Source: Sialis fuliginosa (lineage: Eukaryota > Arthropoda > Insecta > Megaloptera > Sialidae). From it: a DNA stretch of 64,000 nucleotides. The notes under the pieces are model-generated. The model was not told where the DNA came from. It searched no databases and saw only the letters and a list, made by a program, of their open reading frames with translations. Numbering within the stretch: position 1 is the first letter of the stretch; each line of letters starts with the position of its first letter. Location of the stretch: assembly GCA_961205875.1 (NCBI GenBank), contig OY540820.1, forward strand, positions 5,704,001-5,768,000, in the 5' to 3' direction. Positions 35,499-46,859 of this stretch are shown here, piece by piece. The position numbers were made by a program, and so were the translations under genes.

Positions 35499-35822
35499 AA
35501 TAAAAACAAACTTGTTTGTTTAAACGTCAAAATTTATTAAAGAAGAGGAAACCGCAAGCTTTCGATTCACAGAATCATCGTCAGGCTAAAATATAATAAG
35601 TAACAATTAAATACAATAAATATAATGCAAAATATTGATATTTTAAAAATAAAAATTCAGAAATATACCTATTAATAAAGATATAAATTTGAGAAAGATG
35701 TCGTTATCTCAATAAAATTCATGTGACTACGGAAATGTTTGAAAAAATAACAAATCTCTTAGTAACTCAAATAGTTACTAAGGAACGAAAAAATTGATTT
35801 AAAAAATGACAATAATTAATTA
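35499..35822. repeat. 324-bp inverted repeat, left copy
   Basis: It is the presumed 3' untranslated region of the minus-strand Penelope-like element, beginning within two codons of the endonuclease stop. Its inverted partner is 36871-37194. Confidence 0.9.
35556..35584 (-). ncRNA. Hammerhead-ribozyme-like core (left repeat)
   Basis: Identical to the core at 37109-37137 but on the minus strand, the sense strand of the endonuclease. It would lie in the 3' UTR of the element's transcript. Confidence 0.5.
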
Positions 35823-36511
35823 TTTAAAATTGTGTTGTAAATAGTAGATAATGTGGATATGTCAGTTTTCTTGTTAATTGTATTATTGTTTCTTTTTATG
35901 TGTAACATTTCGGAAATGTAACGTTTAGCTTTATGTTTTTCATTATCTAAAATTTTAGTTTGTTTATAATCAAAAATATGCCCTGTACTATTTGTATGTA
36001 CTGCTAATGCTGTGGATGTTGGTTTTAATCTTGTATCTGATTTATGTTGTGTTATTCTATTGATAAGTTTTTGTGATGTATTACCTACGTAAATAGTGTT
36101 GCAACCCCCACACGGTATACTGTATACCAAATTTGATTTCTTAAAAATGTCTGTTTTTGGTTTAAGTTTTGTGTAGTTGTTTATGTTTTTATTGTAAGTT
36201 TTAAATACAGTTTTTATGTTGTACTTATTTAAAGTGTTTTTTATTAAATTAAATGTTTTATTTATGTAAGGGATTGTAATGTATTGTGTTGGTGTTGTAT
36301 TAGAATTGTTATTATTATTTTTAACCGTGTTGTATAATAAGTGAACTCTTTTTGTTATACATTGTTTAATTAAATTAATTGGATAGTTATTGTTAAAAAA
36401 TGCTGTTTTTATTTTGTTTAAATTTTCTTGTCTGAATTGTGGATGTGATAGTTTTAGTGCTCTGTCTATGGTATTGTTATTAAATGTTATAATAAATAAC
36501 ACTTTTAACAA
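35816..36511 (-). pseudogene. Penelope-like GIY-YIG endonuclease region (5'-truncated ORF)
   Basis: An open frame of about 231 codons with no ATG at its start covers the linker and the endonuclease domain of a Penelope-like element. TIDRALKLSHPQF is the conserved region after the RT. The GIY-YIG domain shows LVYSIPCGGC (C134, C137), IYVGNTSQKLINR (YVG 141-143, R152), H156, VHTNSTGH (H172, H178), E201 in YISEMLHIK and N213, so the Cys/His and catalytic positions appear intact. It should nick target DNA in a complete element. Here it is cut off from its RT by a rearrangement, so it is not expected to be functional. Confidence 0.8.
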
Positions 36512-36656
36512 TTATAATAGTAAAATTCAACACACATTAGAAATACAACAACAGAATAAAATTGCATTTTTAGATGTACAACTTACTAACGACAATGGAC
36601 AAATACTTACTAACTGGTACCAAAAAGACACACATAGTTGGAGATATATTAATTAG
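36497..36656 (+). pseudogene. Penelope-like RT C-terminal fragment, inverted
   Basis: On the plus strand the frame reads KIQHTLEIQQQNKIAFLDVQ then TNDNGQILTNWYQKDTHSWR and YIN before a stop. The FLDV...NWYxKxT...RY pattern is the segment after the RT palm in Penelope-like elements. It lies in the right place relative to the endonuclease but in the wrong direction, showing a local inversion. Confidence 0.7.
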
Positions 36657-36870
36657 GTATTTGTATGTTTTTAATTTTGTTGACAAAATCAAATGAATTT
36701 TTTATACCATATTCAGTTTCGCCTATTTAAATTTATATTAATTATAATTAAATGTTTGAAAAGTGTTTGTCGGGTCATTTTTTATTTTTAAGTAAGTATT
36801 GGCATCATTAATTAAGTTGTATGATTTATTGAGGTAATCTGTTCTATTTTGTATTACTGTAACATTACCC

Positions 36871-37194
36871 TAATTAATTATTGTCATTTTTTAAATCAAT
36901 TTTTTCGTTCCTTAGTAACTATTTGAGTTACTAAGAGATTTGTTATTTTTTCAAACATTTCCGTAGTCACATGAATTTTATTGAGATAACGACATCTTTC
37001 TCAAATTTATATCTTTATTAATAGGTATATTTCTGAATTTTTATTTTTAAAATATCAATATTTTGCATTATATTTATTGTATTTAATTGTTACTTATTAT
37101 ATTTTAGCCTGACGATGATTCTGTGAATCGAAAGCTTGCGGTTTCCTCTTCTTTAATAAATTTTGACGTTTAAACAAACAAGTTTGTTTTTATT
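36871..37194. repeat. 324-bp inverted repeat, right copy
   Basis: Inverted partner of 35499-35822, the same over the full length by eye. It places a 3' UTR-like sequence at the 5' end of the element. Confidence 0.9.
37109..37137 (+). ncRNA. Hammerhead-ribozyme-like core (right repeat)
   Basis: The order CTGACGA, a short stem (GATTC tgt GAATC), GAAA, then GCTT matches the hammerhead core CUGANGA - stem II - GAAA - stem III, with a palindromic AGCT giving at most a two-pair stem III. Penelope-like elements are known to carry such minimal hammerheads. Stem I pairing is weak (two clear pairs), so activity is uncertain. Confidence 0.5.
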
Positions 37195-37962
37195 TATATT
37201 TAACGTCACTACTATTATATTATTACTTCCTTAATATATATATAAAGCTCAACGTCTCTCTGTCTGTTTATTAGCTTATCACTCGAGAACCACTTATTCA
37301 ATTTACGTGTGTTTTTTTTAATTCATAGATATGTTCTCTGGTCAGGTTATAGGCTATATTTTGTTACGTTAGGTTGCAATTTTAATAAGTTTAGGAAGCG
37401 CCGATCTAGACCAAAATCTGTGTGTGATTTACACTATTATTACCTAAATAACATAAGGAGCTGTCTATAAAGGACTTGATCTAGTGGACAAAAATGGATG
37501 AAGAAAAATTTTTATATACCGGACAAATGTTCATCTAAATAAATCTTATTTATACAGTTTTTACAGTATATACATATTACACAATTTGTCATACATCTTT
37601 ATAAAAAAGATAAATGTGATTTTCGCGTGTTAAATTTCATTTACATAGATTTAAGCAATTTAAATTTTGCATAAATAAAATCAAATCTTTCTATATATGG
37701 CATATTGTTTATTTTATATGAAATAGAAATGTAAATAACAGTTATATAAAACTATCAATAAATTGCTGTTATGTTAAAAATATTCAAATTATTAAAATAT
37801 TTTATACCTGTTAACGAGATTAAGTTATAGAAATAAAAAGATAGATATCAAAAATAGAAGATATGTATGTATGTAATATCTATCATTAATTTAATAATGT
37901 TATAAAGTATATTAATAATAGTTTATATTTCGAGTTTTATTTATTTAATTATATGTATTATA

Positions 37963-38242
37963 AGGTACTGACACCAGTTATGGCCGCTATAAGAGCAAGG
38001 TTTACTGTTTTTGTGATTGACGGGCTTCTTTTTTGTAATTCTCATGAACTCATGTAACTAACAAAACAAGTAACTCTTTATTTAATCAATTTAATTACCA
38101 AAATCCGCAAATAAAACTTGTTTTTTTTTAAATTATAGTTGTTTATTTTATTTATGTTTTTTCTCCAGTAATGGATAAAGTAAAACCAGTAATGAGCACA
38201 CATACATTGCTAATGATTACAAAATAATAAGTACTACGTAAT
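37963..38242 (+). mobile_element. Family A element, 3'-truncated
   Basis: Forward copy starting AGGTACTGACACCAGT after TA; it stops near GTACTACG, about half length. Confidence 0.75.
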
Positions 38243-38244
38243 AC

Positions 38245-40560
38245 ATCATAATATTTTGTAGAAGTTAATATCAATATAATAACAAATTTTCAATAATAAA
38301 AATTTGAAAATGTTGATAAAATTTTATTTAAATTGGCAGCCAAAATTATAACTAAAATTAAACAGGTGTAGGACTTTTATTTTCGATCCTTACTTATCCT
38401 AAAATAAAAAATAATTCTATTTTGAACTACTGCTTTAGGCGTGGTGTCATTTACAATTTACATACATATGAATAAAATATATCAATTCAAAAAAATCTAC
38501 AGTTAATGCATTAATTCTTTTTTATGTAGTTGGTATATTATATATGTTATGTATTTGTAAAGCGTGCCAATAAATAATAAAACTACATTAAATTCTTCTT
38601 GTGTGTTAAAATTTGTTTAATTTATTTGATAAGCAATCTGATAGGACTGACGTTCATATGGAAGTAGATATCTAAAATAATTTGATTAGCTTTAACGATT
38701 TGCTCGTTTTAAATGAAAATGAACATAGATTAAAGATATGATTATTAATGTGTCAGATTTTACATACACATAATATTCGATTTCTTATCTAAATCTTATT
38801 TTTTATAACTCGATTGGGCTACTTTAATTTATGAATATTTACATTATTACTACACACAGTTATTTATTTAAATTGAAATCGACAAATAAATCAAATATAA
38901 TGGATTATCATCTACACAAGTTTTCCTTCTGTATAATGTTATTTTAAGCTTCTGTATTTTTTTTTTAGTTTATATTCGTAGAAATATAAATAATAACAAC
39001 AAAAATAAAAATAATATTTCTGTATAAGAAAATTTAAAATGCATTCTTTTTAAATAAGAAAAAATATTTAAACAATGGATTATTTATAATAAATAATAAA
39101 AGGAACTGCAATAAAATATGTGTAAAGAAAAGTGTTATATGCATTATTAATTAGATTTCATAATCAAAAATATGATACACATATTTATTTTTAATTATTA
39201 CATGTTTTAAGAAAAATCTATGAATATTTATTAAAGTGTATTTCCTTATGCTTTCATTACTAGAAATAAAATCAATTGCGAAAAACTTTTATTTATATCG
39301 ATGGTGAGCAAAATAAACAAAACAAAAATAAAAATTATCATTGAAAAATAGTAATAAATCAGTATTTGATATAGTTTTATATGAGAAAATATGATTCATA
39401 AAAAATATTTTATTATTAAAAAATAAGCAAGTATATCAATAACATTGTTATTTCAGATGATTCAATTGTTTGAACATTTCCTCGATTAACAGTTTTCATA
39501 TATTTTCAAACAACAAACTAAGGATGCTTCGTATCCGAAACCAAAACTATCGGATAGGTATCCGAAACTATTTTTAACTACGAAATCTATATACGAGTAA
39601 TTAGATTCTGATCTCGGAAATAAACTGTAATTGAAATGATTCCATATTCGTATCCGAATCAGAAACCAAGAAAAAAAATTTAAGTCAAGTGTAAGGTATA
39701 CTTGCGCAATTAGTGTTCCGTTAAATTATTGAAAAATATGAAAAACGTGTTTGACAACTTATCTACATTGTGATAAATAATTTTTTGTCGAAAAAATTTT
39801 TCTCTAAAACCAATGGTTCAGCAGTTATAAGGAAATAAACAATTAAATTGTTAATAACAATTGATGGCCGCTAGAATTTTTAAATCCTGATAATTTTGGC
39901 TCAGTCTACACCTAATTCTCAATGTCCATGATTTTTTCAGATTTCTATGAGCGATATTTTTGGTGATAAGGGTGGAGGACAGCAATTTTTAAACGTTTTT
40001 CCCGAAAAATGTTTTAAAAAAATTCATAAAAAATACATCAATTTTTTTCCATTTCCCGATTTACCCCTTGAAATCAACCCTCACTATCTCTGTGCTAACT
40101 TTCAAATTTTCATATCGAATAGTTTCAGAGAAAATCTCTTATAACTGATGGACGGACGGACGGACACCGAAGTTTGGCACAAAACAATAAAAATAGGCCT
40201 ATTTGTATCCGGAACAATTCTACTAAAAATCACAGTTGCTTAACTAATAAAATTTGTAAAATTGCCAAAATGCGTGTTCAACACGTACAATCAAAAAATA
40301 GTTGTTACTTGTTTAATTTTGACGAAAAAAGTTTTTTTTTGTATATTTCCATCAACAAAAATACTCAATTACGTGTAATGCTATTTCATTAATAACAATT
40401 AAAGCAAAGGCTTTGTACGATGACCAAGGTCGAATCGGTATCAGGTAATTATAGTTGTATTCATCTTAAGTGGTGCATAAAAACATTACATCTTTGAATC
40501 ACTTGCAGGAATATACATTACACTGTGAATAATTCTCTAAAAAGTATTTTGTTGTTCAAA
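38245..40560. other. Gene-free stretch
   Basis: AT-rich with no supported gene. At 39530-39670 there is a cluster of CGTATCCGAAAC / CGGATA motifs, and at 40147 a GGACGGACGGAC microsatellite; both look like decayed repeats. Confidence 0.4.
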
Positions 40561-40580
40561 ATATCTTCAAAATCAATCTA

Positions 40581-41158
40581 AGGTACTGGTACCAGTCTTG
40601 GGTATGACCCCACTTGACCCCAGTAATGGCTATATTTTAATTAAATGTACTGAATTAGATATATTTGTTGATATTTGATTACTACCATTTCTGAATATTA
40701 ATCTATATACATTTAACTGTCTTACAGTGTGATTTGATGACAATCGGCAAATAGGTGTCAAAATGGTGGACATTTAAACTAATTATTAGTATTATTTATT
40801 TATCAATTACAGAAACTACTTTACATTGTTACATATTTGACGATTCCTTCTTTTATATCTTTTGTGTCGTAGTAGTTACCATTTTGTAATCATTAGCAGG
40901 TGTCCATTACTGCATGCTCATTACTAGTTTTACTTTATCCATTACTGGAGAAAAAACATAAACAAAATAAAAGGCTATAATTTAAAAAAAAAAACTATAT
41001 TTGTGGACTTGGGTTATTAAATTGATTAAAAAAAGAGTTACTTGTTTTATTAGAGTAACATGAGATGATGAGAAATACAAAAAAGAAGCCCGTCAATCAC
41101 AAAAACAATAAAATAATAAACCTTGCTCTTATAACGGCCATAGCTGGTGTTAGAACCT
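40581..41158 (-). mobile_element. Family A element, full-length
   Basis: Reversed copy of about 578 bases with TA on both sides. The right TIR is decayed (GCTGGTGTTAGAACCT). Confidence 0.85.
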
Positions 41159-41311
41159 TAGTTTGAAAATAATATTAATAAAATAACCACCCCTGAATCC
41201 GTTTTAAAGAAACAATATTAATTTATCATTTTCCATCATAATGATCTTGGTAATTATTTATAAAATAGCAATATAATTGCATGATGAAATGTATACCTAC
41301 TATAGTAGGTA

Positions 41312-41697
41312 CAGTCGCCTGCAGAACTCGTCTGGCACCCTAAAGGCTAGAATCGCTTACAACAGATTCCAAATTTAAAGACAAACATCATCGGTTATAT
41401 TTTTCTATCAAGTTTAATATATTTAAATACTAAAGTGCGGAATATAAAATATTTATTGCCACAAAATTTACGTATACAATTTTCAATAGATTACATAATA
41501 ATTTAATTGCACAAATATATATGAGTACTATAAACGAAGAGTAGTTCTTTATCTAGCAAATGAATTTCAAACATCTGTCTTTGTTTGATACATGGAGAAA
41601 TGATTTAAATATTATAATAATCAAATGTGAGGAGCCTACTAAGTTTGTGATAAACGAAAATGAATACAAACTGCAAGACCATTAATGCAGGTGACTG
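41312..41697. mobile_element. TA-type MITE, TIR CAGTCRCCTGCA
   Basis: A 386-base element has inverted ends CAGTCGCCTGCA and CAGTCACCTGCA and is flanked by TA (41310-41311, 41698-41699). It has no coding capacity. It is the better-kept relative of 122-1020 and supplies the empty site for the MITE there. Confidence 0.75.
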
Positions 41698-42527
41698 TAC
41701 ATACCACAGTCGTTAGTATTAAATAAAACAAAAGCATTTTACAAATGTAATAAATGTGTCTATACATGTATATTTATCAAAAATTAAACTATTGTTTTCA
41801 AAGCAATGAAAATTGTTTACAGTGGGAAATTTAATTGTTTATTTGATTATTTATATATCGATTGATTATTCTCTTTATTTTGTTATCAAGTTATAAAGTG
41901 TTTGACCCAATTATACAATTCTTACGATATCTTGATTGTAATAGAAAAAAGAAATGTTACTGAATTTTATTATTGTATTTTCATTTTACAATTGTTATAA
42001 GTTTTTAATTGAGTTATTCATTTTTACTGAATTCATTATAGTCAATTCAAATAGTCAAATTATGTATTGAGCTAGATGAGCTATGTTTAAAAATCTGTAT
42101 TTAATTTGGAATGGTATCAAAATAAAATAAAAAATATTATAAGGATTTTTATAAGTATAGGTTTATAAGCAAATATCATCATTAATAATATTTTCAATAA
42201 CATTTTTAATTATAACTATTGCATGATTGGTTTTTATATAAAAAAAAGTAATTCAATTCAATGGAATTTTCCAAAAAACTAATATCATATTATACAATAT
42301 TGTTATATGTTTATACAAAATATGTGCAAAATTACAAATATTTCTATAATCTGATTAGTACTAATATCGATATATCTTGAGACGAATATTTTGCCAAAAA
42401 TGTTCGGTGCATTTTTACAGAAGTTTTCGAGAACGATTGAAAATTTATTAACAAACAAATATACACACTTAAATCATATTTGTTTTCGTTTTTCAGGTAG
42501 TTCAATCCGAAATTGAATGAATAATAT

Positions 42528-43273
42528 TGCTTCCTCGCAATATCGAAGATACGAGAAGCTGTGTGATCGTTTCAGATTGAGACAAAAAAAATGTTCTCCG
42601 ATTTCAAAATTTTAAATTGATCTTTTCGCTTCACGTCAAGACAAACATTTTTCGTTCGGTGTCTGTCTGTTTGTCTGTCCGTGTGTCCGTCCGTCTGTCC
42701 CCTGAATCCTTGTCACACGCATAATTCATGAACCACTGAACCGATATTAATGAAACTTAGTCTGGCTTGAGGACGGTCCCATTTCAAAATCATCAAAATC
42801 CTGTGTAAGGGTGAGAGGTGACATCCCAAAATATTTATTTTTTCAAGATATCTCAAGAACGACACATGTTACGTGAAAATTTTATAGAATATTTTTTGTA
42901 GAGTATTAAATTTCCTATAATATGGGTCTACAACGTTTCTTGTAAAATATTCCCTACAAAGATTTATCTCAATTTGTTTTAAAAATTCGTGTTTTGTTTT
43001 TCTAAATTGATATTTGCTTGGACACATTAAATGTCATTTTGACGTTTTAAATGCCATTTCGGCGTTTTAAATGTCATTTTGACGTTTGCATACATTTAGA
43101 TTTAGATTGAAATTGTTAAAAAATTAAAAATATACGAAAAAATAATATTTTTTAGTAAAATTGTATAAAAATTAAATGGTTAATCAATTCCAGGTAATTT
43201 ATCTAAACACTATCGGTTTTTATTAAAATTGGTCAATAATTAACTACCTTTGGTGAATTAAACACAAGGAAGC
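42528..43273 (+). mobile_element. Family B repeat (TGCTTCCTCG ends, GTCTGTCCGTCC microsatellite)
   Basis: It begins TGCTTCCTCGCAATATCGAA and ends with an inverted GAGGAAGCA-like copy. It contains a GTCTGTCYGTCC run, AACCACTGAACCGATATT, and AAGATATCTCAAGAACGAC. Other copies: 60699-61412 (same direction, most complete), 46380-46827, 60186-60415 and about 61694-62117 (reversed, partial). No ORF. Confidence 0.7.
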
Positions 43274-43914
43274 ACTGTGCATTTACTTGGCAAATGTTTT
43301 TTTTATAATATATCTGTTAAGATATTTATTAATATAAAATTATATATTGTACCTATAAGTAACAAAAAAGATAATTACTATTTCAATTTATTATATAAAC
43401 AAGTCACCGTTAAGTATTACAAATTAATGTGACATTAATTTTCGCCTACTGGAAATATTAATTAACACGCCTCTGGTATCTACAATTATCTATTCATTAA
43501 AAATTTAAACATCTGTAACTATTAAAATGCAAAATAGTTGTCCCCATTCATTAAACATTGGCCGAATAGATTTTTGCGCATATTCAAAATTAATCTATTC
43601 TAATTGCTTTTCGCATATTCGTAAACAGTTATAAATGTTTAAACATTTTTGAGTAAGATAAAACAGAAGAAAACAACCGCTACATTAATTGTTGCTTTTG
43701 TAATAGATAAAAATATCAAGTAGGTGGTATTACATTCAATTTAGATTTAACCTAATCTTTCGGGTCAATTATTTTATATAAAAAAACAGGTTAGTTTATT
43801 CTGACAGATATACGGAAAGGTTTTAACGAAGATTTCGTAATAATTATAAATGTAAAGAAATTAATTTATTCCTTTCTTGTTGCAATATAACTGTTTTAGT
43901 TTGAGAAATGTTTA

Positions 43915-44119
43915 ATGTATGTATGGTTATTTTTCATAGAGACGTTATACACATTAAAAATTGAAGAAGAGAAATATGTTTTGTATTATGTTACAGAGGA
44001 TAAAGTAATATTGAATGATAAAGCTGTCAAACGATATTGTTTTGAACCATCAATTGTATTACGGTATAAAAAATATTCTAATGTTGAAACAAGAGAATTA
44101 TTTGTCAGATGTAATAACT
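43915..44119 (+). pseudogene. ORF fragment of unknown origin, cut by a family A element
   Basis: A frame of about 68 codons (MYVWLFFIETLYTLKIEEEK, then YVLYYVTEDKVILNDKAVKR and on to VRCNNL) looks more protein-like than neighbouring chance ORFs: balanced charged and aromatic residues. It runs into the TIR of the family A element at 44122. A TTTTTCATAG acceptor-like site precedes ETLYTLK. I cannot assign a family; it may be an exon remnant or a transposon-derived fragment. Confidence 0.25.
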
Positions 44120-44121
44120 TA

Positions 44122-44560
44122 AGGTACTGGCACCAGTTATGGCTGCTATAAGAGTCAGGTTTACTTTTTTGTAATTCTCATTAACTCGTGGTACTAATAA
44201 AACAAGTAACTCTTTATTTAATCAATTTAATTACCAAAGTCCGTAAATATAGTTTTTTTTTAAATTATTTATTTTTATTTGTTTGTGTTTTTTCTCCAGT
44301 AATGGATAAAGTAAAACTAGTAATTATAATATAATATAATAATTAATAAATAATAATTATACTAATAATTAGTTTAAATGGCCACCATTTTGACACCTAT
44401 TGGCCGATTGTCATCAAATCACGCTGTAAGACAGTTAAATGTATATAGATTAATATTCAGAAATGGTAGTAATCAAATATCAATAAATATTTCTACTTCA
44501 GTACATTTAATTTAAAAATAGCCATTACCGGGGTCATATCCAAGACTGGTGCCAGTACCT
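44122..44560 (+). mobile_element. Family A element with internal deletion
   Basis: Forward copy with both TIRs intact and TA on both sides, about 439 bases; the segment around the GATGGACACTTGC region is deleted. Confidence 0.85.
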
Positions 44561-44895
44561 TACCTAGATATAATATGTAGTTATTTATAAATGAACTGAT
44601 ATAGGTATTTATATACTTTTGTATCTGATACACAAGTTTATGTTCTGACTCATTGTCAGCCTAGAATATCATATAAAATATCATACAATGATCTAGTCAT
44701 CTGTATGAGATAATACATATAAGATGAAAAATTCGACAACATGCGTAAATTGTGATGATGTAATAAAAGGCGTTACACTATTAGATCATATACCTACAAT
44801 TAATTTTATGAAACATGCGTAAATTTTGTATAACATATATCCGTACTAACAATAAGTATATAAAAATAGGTTTTTACTTTTTATATAAGTATGTA

Positions 44896-45829
44896 CATTA
44901 GAGTCATCCTTATATGGGGTTAGGATGAATTTTGACCGGGCCGCCCCCCAAATCAACTCCAAATAATTCAAAAAAATGTGGATATAGTTTCAGCTCTCTA
45001 TCTTGAAAAATGGCCATTACCAGAGGGGGGTAATTTTCCCATTTAAAATACACGCGTGTTTTCGATTTTTCAAAGACCTGCGTACTAGAGTGTCTTAAAC
45101 TCTTTCTAAAAATCTAGAATACTCATGAAAGCATTCCTGGTACTCATATTCCATATCTAGATGGATAAATTAAATTTGTGATTCAACGTTGACAGATATA
45201 TGGGTCATTGGGTTATTTTAACAAGAAAATTAAAAAATAATTTTTTTTTATATAATTTCCGGATAATTTTGTCAGAAAAACTTTTGACAATAAAAACATT
45301 GATCTTGAAATATAAAAAATTGATTCTAAAATAAAAAAAGATCATTCTACATCAATTTCTAACTTTCGCGACCAATTTTTTTTTCAATTTTAATTTTAGA
45401 ATCAAATTTTTTTATTTCAAAATCTTTATTTTCATTGTCAAATGTTTTTCTGACAAAATTATCCAGAAATTATATTAAAAAATAATGTTAAAAATTTTCT
45501 CTTAGTGAAATGGCCAAATGGCCCATATAGCTGTCAACGTTGAATTACAAATTTAATTTATCCATCTAGATATGGAATATGAGTACCAAGAATGCTTTCA
45601 TGAGTATTCTAGATTTTTAGAAAGAGTTTGACACTCTAGTACTCAGGTCTTTGAAAAATCGAAAAAACACGTGTATTTTAAATGAAAAAATCACCCCCTC
45701 TGGTAATGGCAATTTTTTAAGATAGAGGGCTGAAACATTTTCCACATTTTTTTTGAATTATTTGGAGCTGATTTGGGGGGGCGGCCCGGCCAAAATTCGT
45801 CCTAGCCCTATATAAGAACCACCCTAATG
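44896..45829. mobile_element. Long-arm palindromic MITE, TA duplication
   Basis: A 934-base element whose two halves are inverted copies for more than 400 bases: ends CATTAGAGTCATCCTTATAT and (inverted) CATTAGGGTGGTTCTTATAT, and shared blocks GGCCGCCCCCCAAATCA and TCCATCTAGATATGGAATAT. TA flanks both sides (44894-44895, 45830-45831). No ORF. Confidence 0.8.
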
Positions 45830-46379
45830 TACATATATAAAATGTATGTAAATGCATAATAAAGTATAGTAATCATGAAAAAAAATCGTTTGTGTGTGTC
45901 TGTGAACGCTCACAGCCAAACAAGTGTGACTTACAAACATGAAATTTTAAACTTAAGATTCTAATATATACTGTAGACGTGCACCTCCAATTTTTGAAAA
46001 CCATTACTAAACCGGAAACGGATATTTACTGATGTCTATTTTTTAGGGTAGAGGGTGCAAAGTGCAGATTAGGGTTACTCATAATTAAGTAGTTATACTT
46101 ATTGTTAATGTTTTGAGCAAACTACAACGATTCCGCATTGTTTTACATTCGGTAATTATTGCCGTGACCTAAACTGTTCCCAATACCAAGGTCGCGTGTT
46201 TCACAAAGTACACACCCACTACAGTAATCGCGTAATACCTAGTTGTAAATTTCATCTGTCGAGAATAACAATTTGACAAGATATAATTTCGCTAATATTG
46301 AATCGTTTTGGAATGTCGAATTATCTACGGTGACGTGTGAGTTAAGAAATCTAGAATTTATAAAAAATATAAAGTACTG

Positions 46380-46827
46380 GTATCAGTCTTGACCCCTTGA
46401 GATAAATAATATATTACAACAAACGTTGTAGACCTATATTATAGGAAATTGAATGCTCTACAAAAAGATCCTATAAAATTTTTACGTAACATTTATCGTT
46501 CTTGAGATATCTTGAAAAAATAAATATTTTGGGATGTCATCCCTCCATCTTACACACGATTTTGAAAAGGGACCGTTCTCAAGCCAGACCCAATCATCCG
46601 ACCAAGTTTCCATAATATCAGTTCTGTGGTTCATGAGTTATGCGTGTGACAAGGATTCAGATGACAGACACATACACAGACGGACAGACAGGCAGACACG
46701 GGACGAAAAGTGTTTATCTTGACGTGAAGATCAATTTAAAATTTTGAAATCGGAGAACATTTTTTTTATCTCATTATAAAATGATCACAAAGCTTCTCGT
46801 ATGTTCGATATTGCGAGGAAGCAATAA
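46380..46827 (-). mobile_element. Family B repeat, partial
   Basis: Reversed copy of the left two-thirds of family B, ending GCGAGGAAGCAA. A 30-base family A terminus (AAGTACTGGTATCAGTCTTG) abuts it at 46372-46402. Confidence 0.65.
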
Positions 46828-46859
46828 AAATTCAACACGGACGAAATCGCAGGTATAAT

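Larger units (their letters stand above)
35499..37194 (-). mobile_element. Penelope-like retroelement, rearranged, bounded by 324-bp inverted repeats
   Basis: Left (35499-35822) and right (36871-37194) repeats are inverted and I found no difference between them. Between them, on the minus strand, lie a reverse transcriptase N-terminal fragment (about 36650-36868: TYLKIKNDPTNTFQ and IKNSFDFVNKIKN, with stops), then an RT C-terminal segment in the opposite direction (36497-36656), then the GIY-YIG endonuclease (35816-36511). The RT palm is missing. TACTTCCTTAAT occurs on both outer flanks (35490-35501, 37224-37235), a possible target duplication with about 29 bases of filler on the right. Confidence 0.8.

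Noticed and set aside
36390-36656. Plus-strand ORF of 88 codons as an independent gene
   Set aside because: Its first part is antisense to the endonuclease; only from about 36520 is it meaningful, as an inverted Penelope RT fragment.
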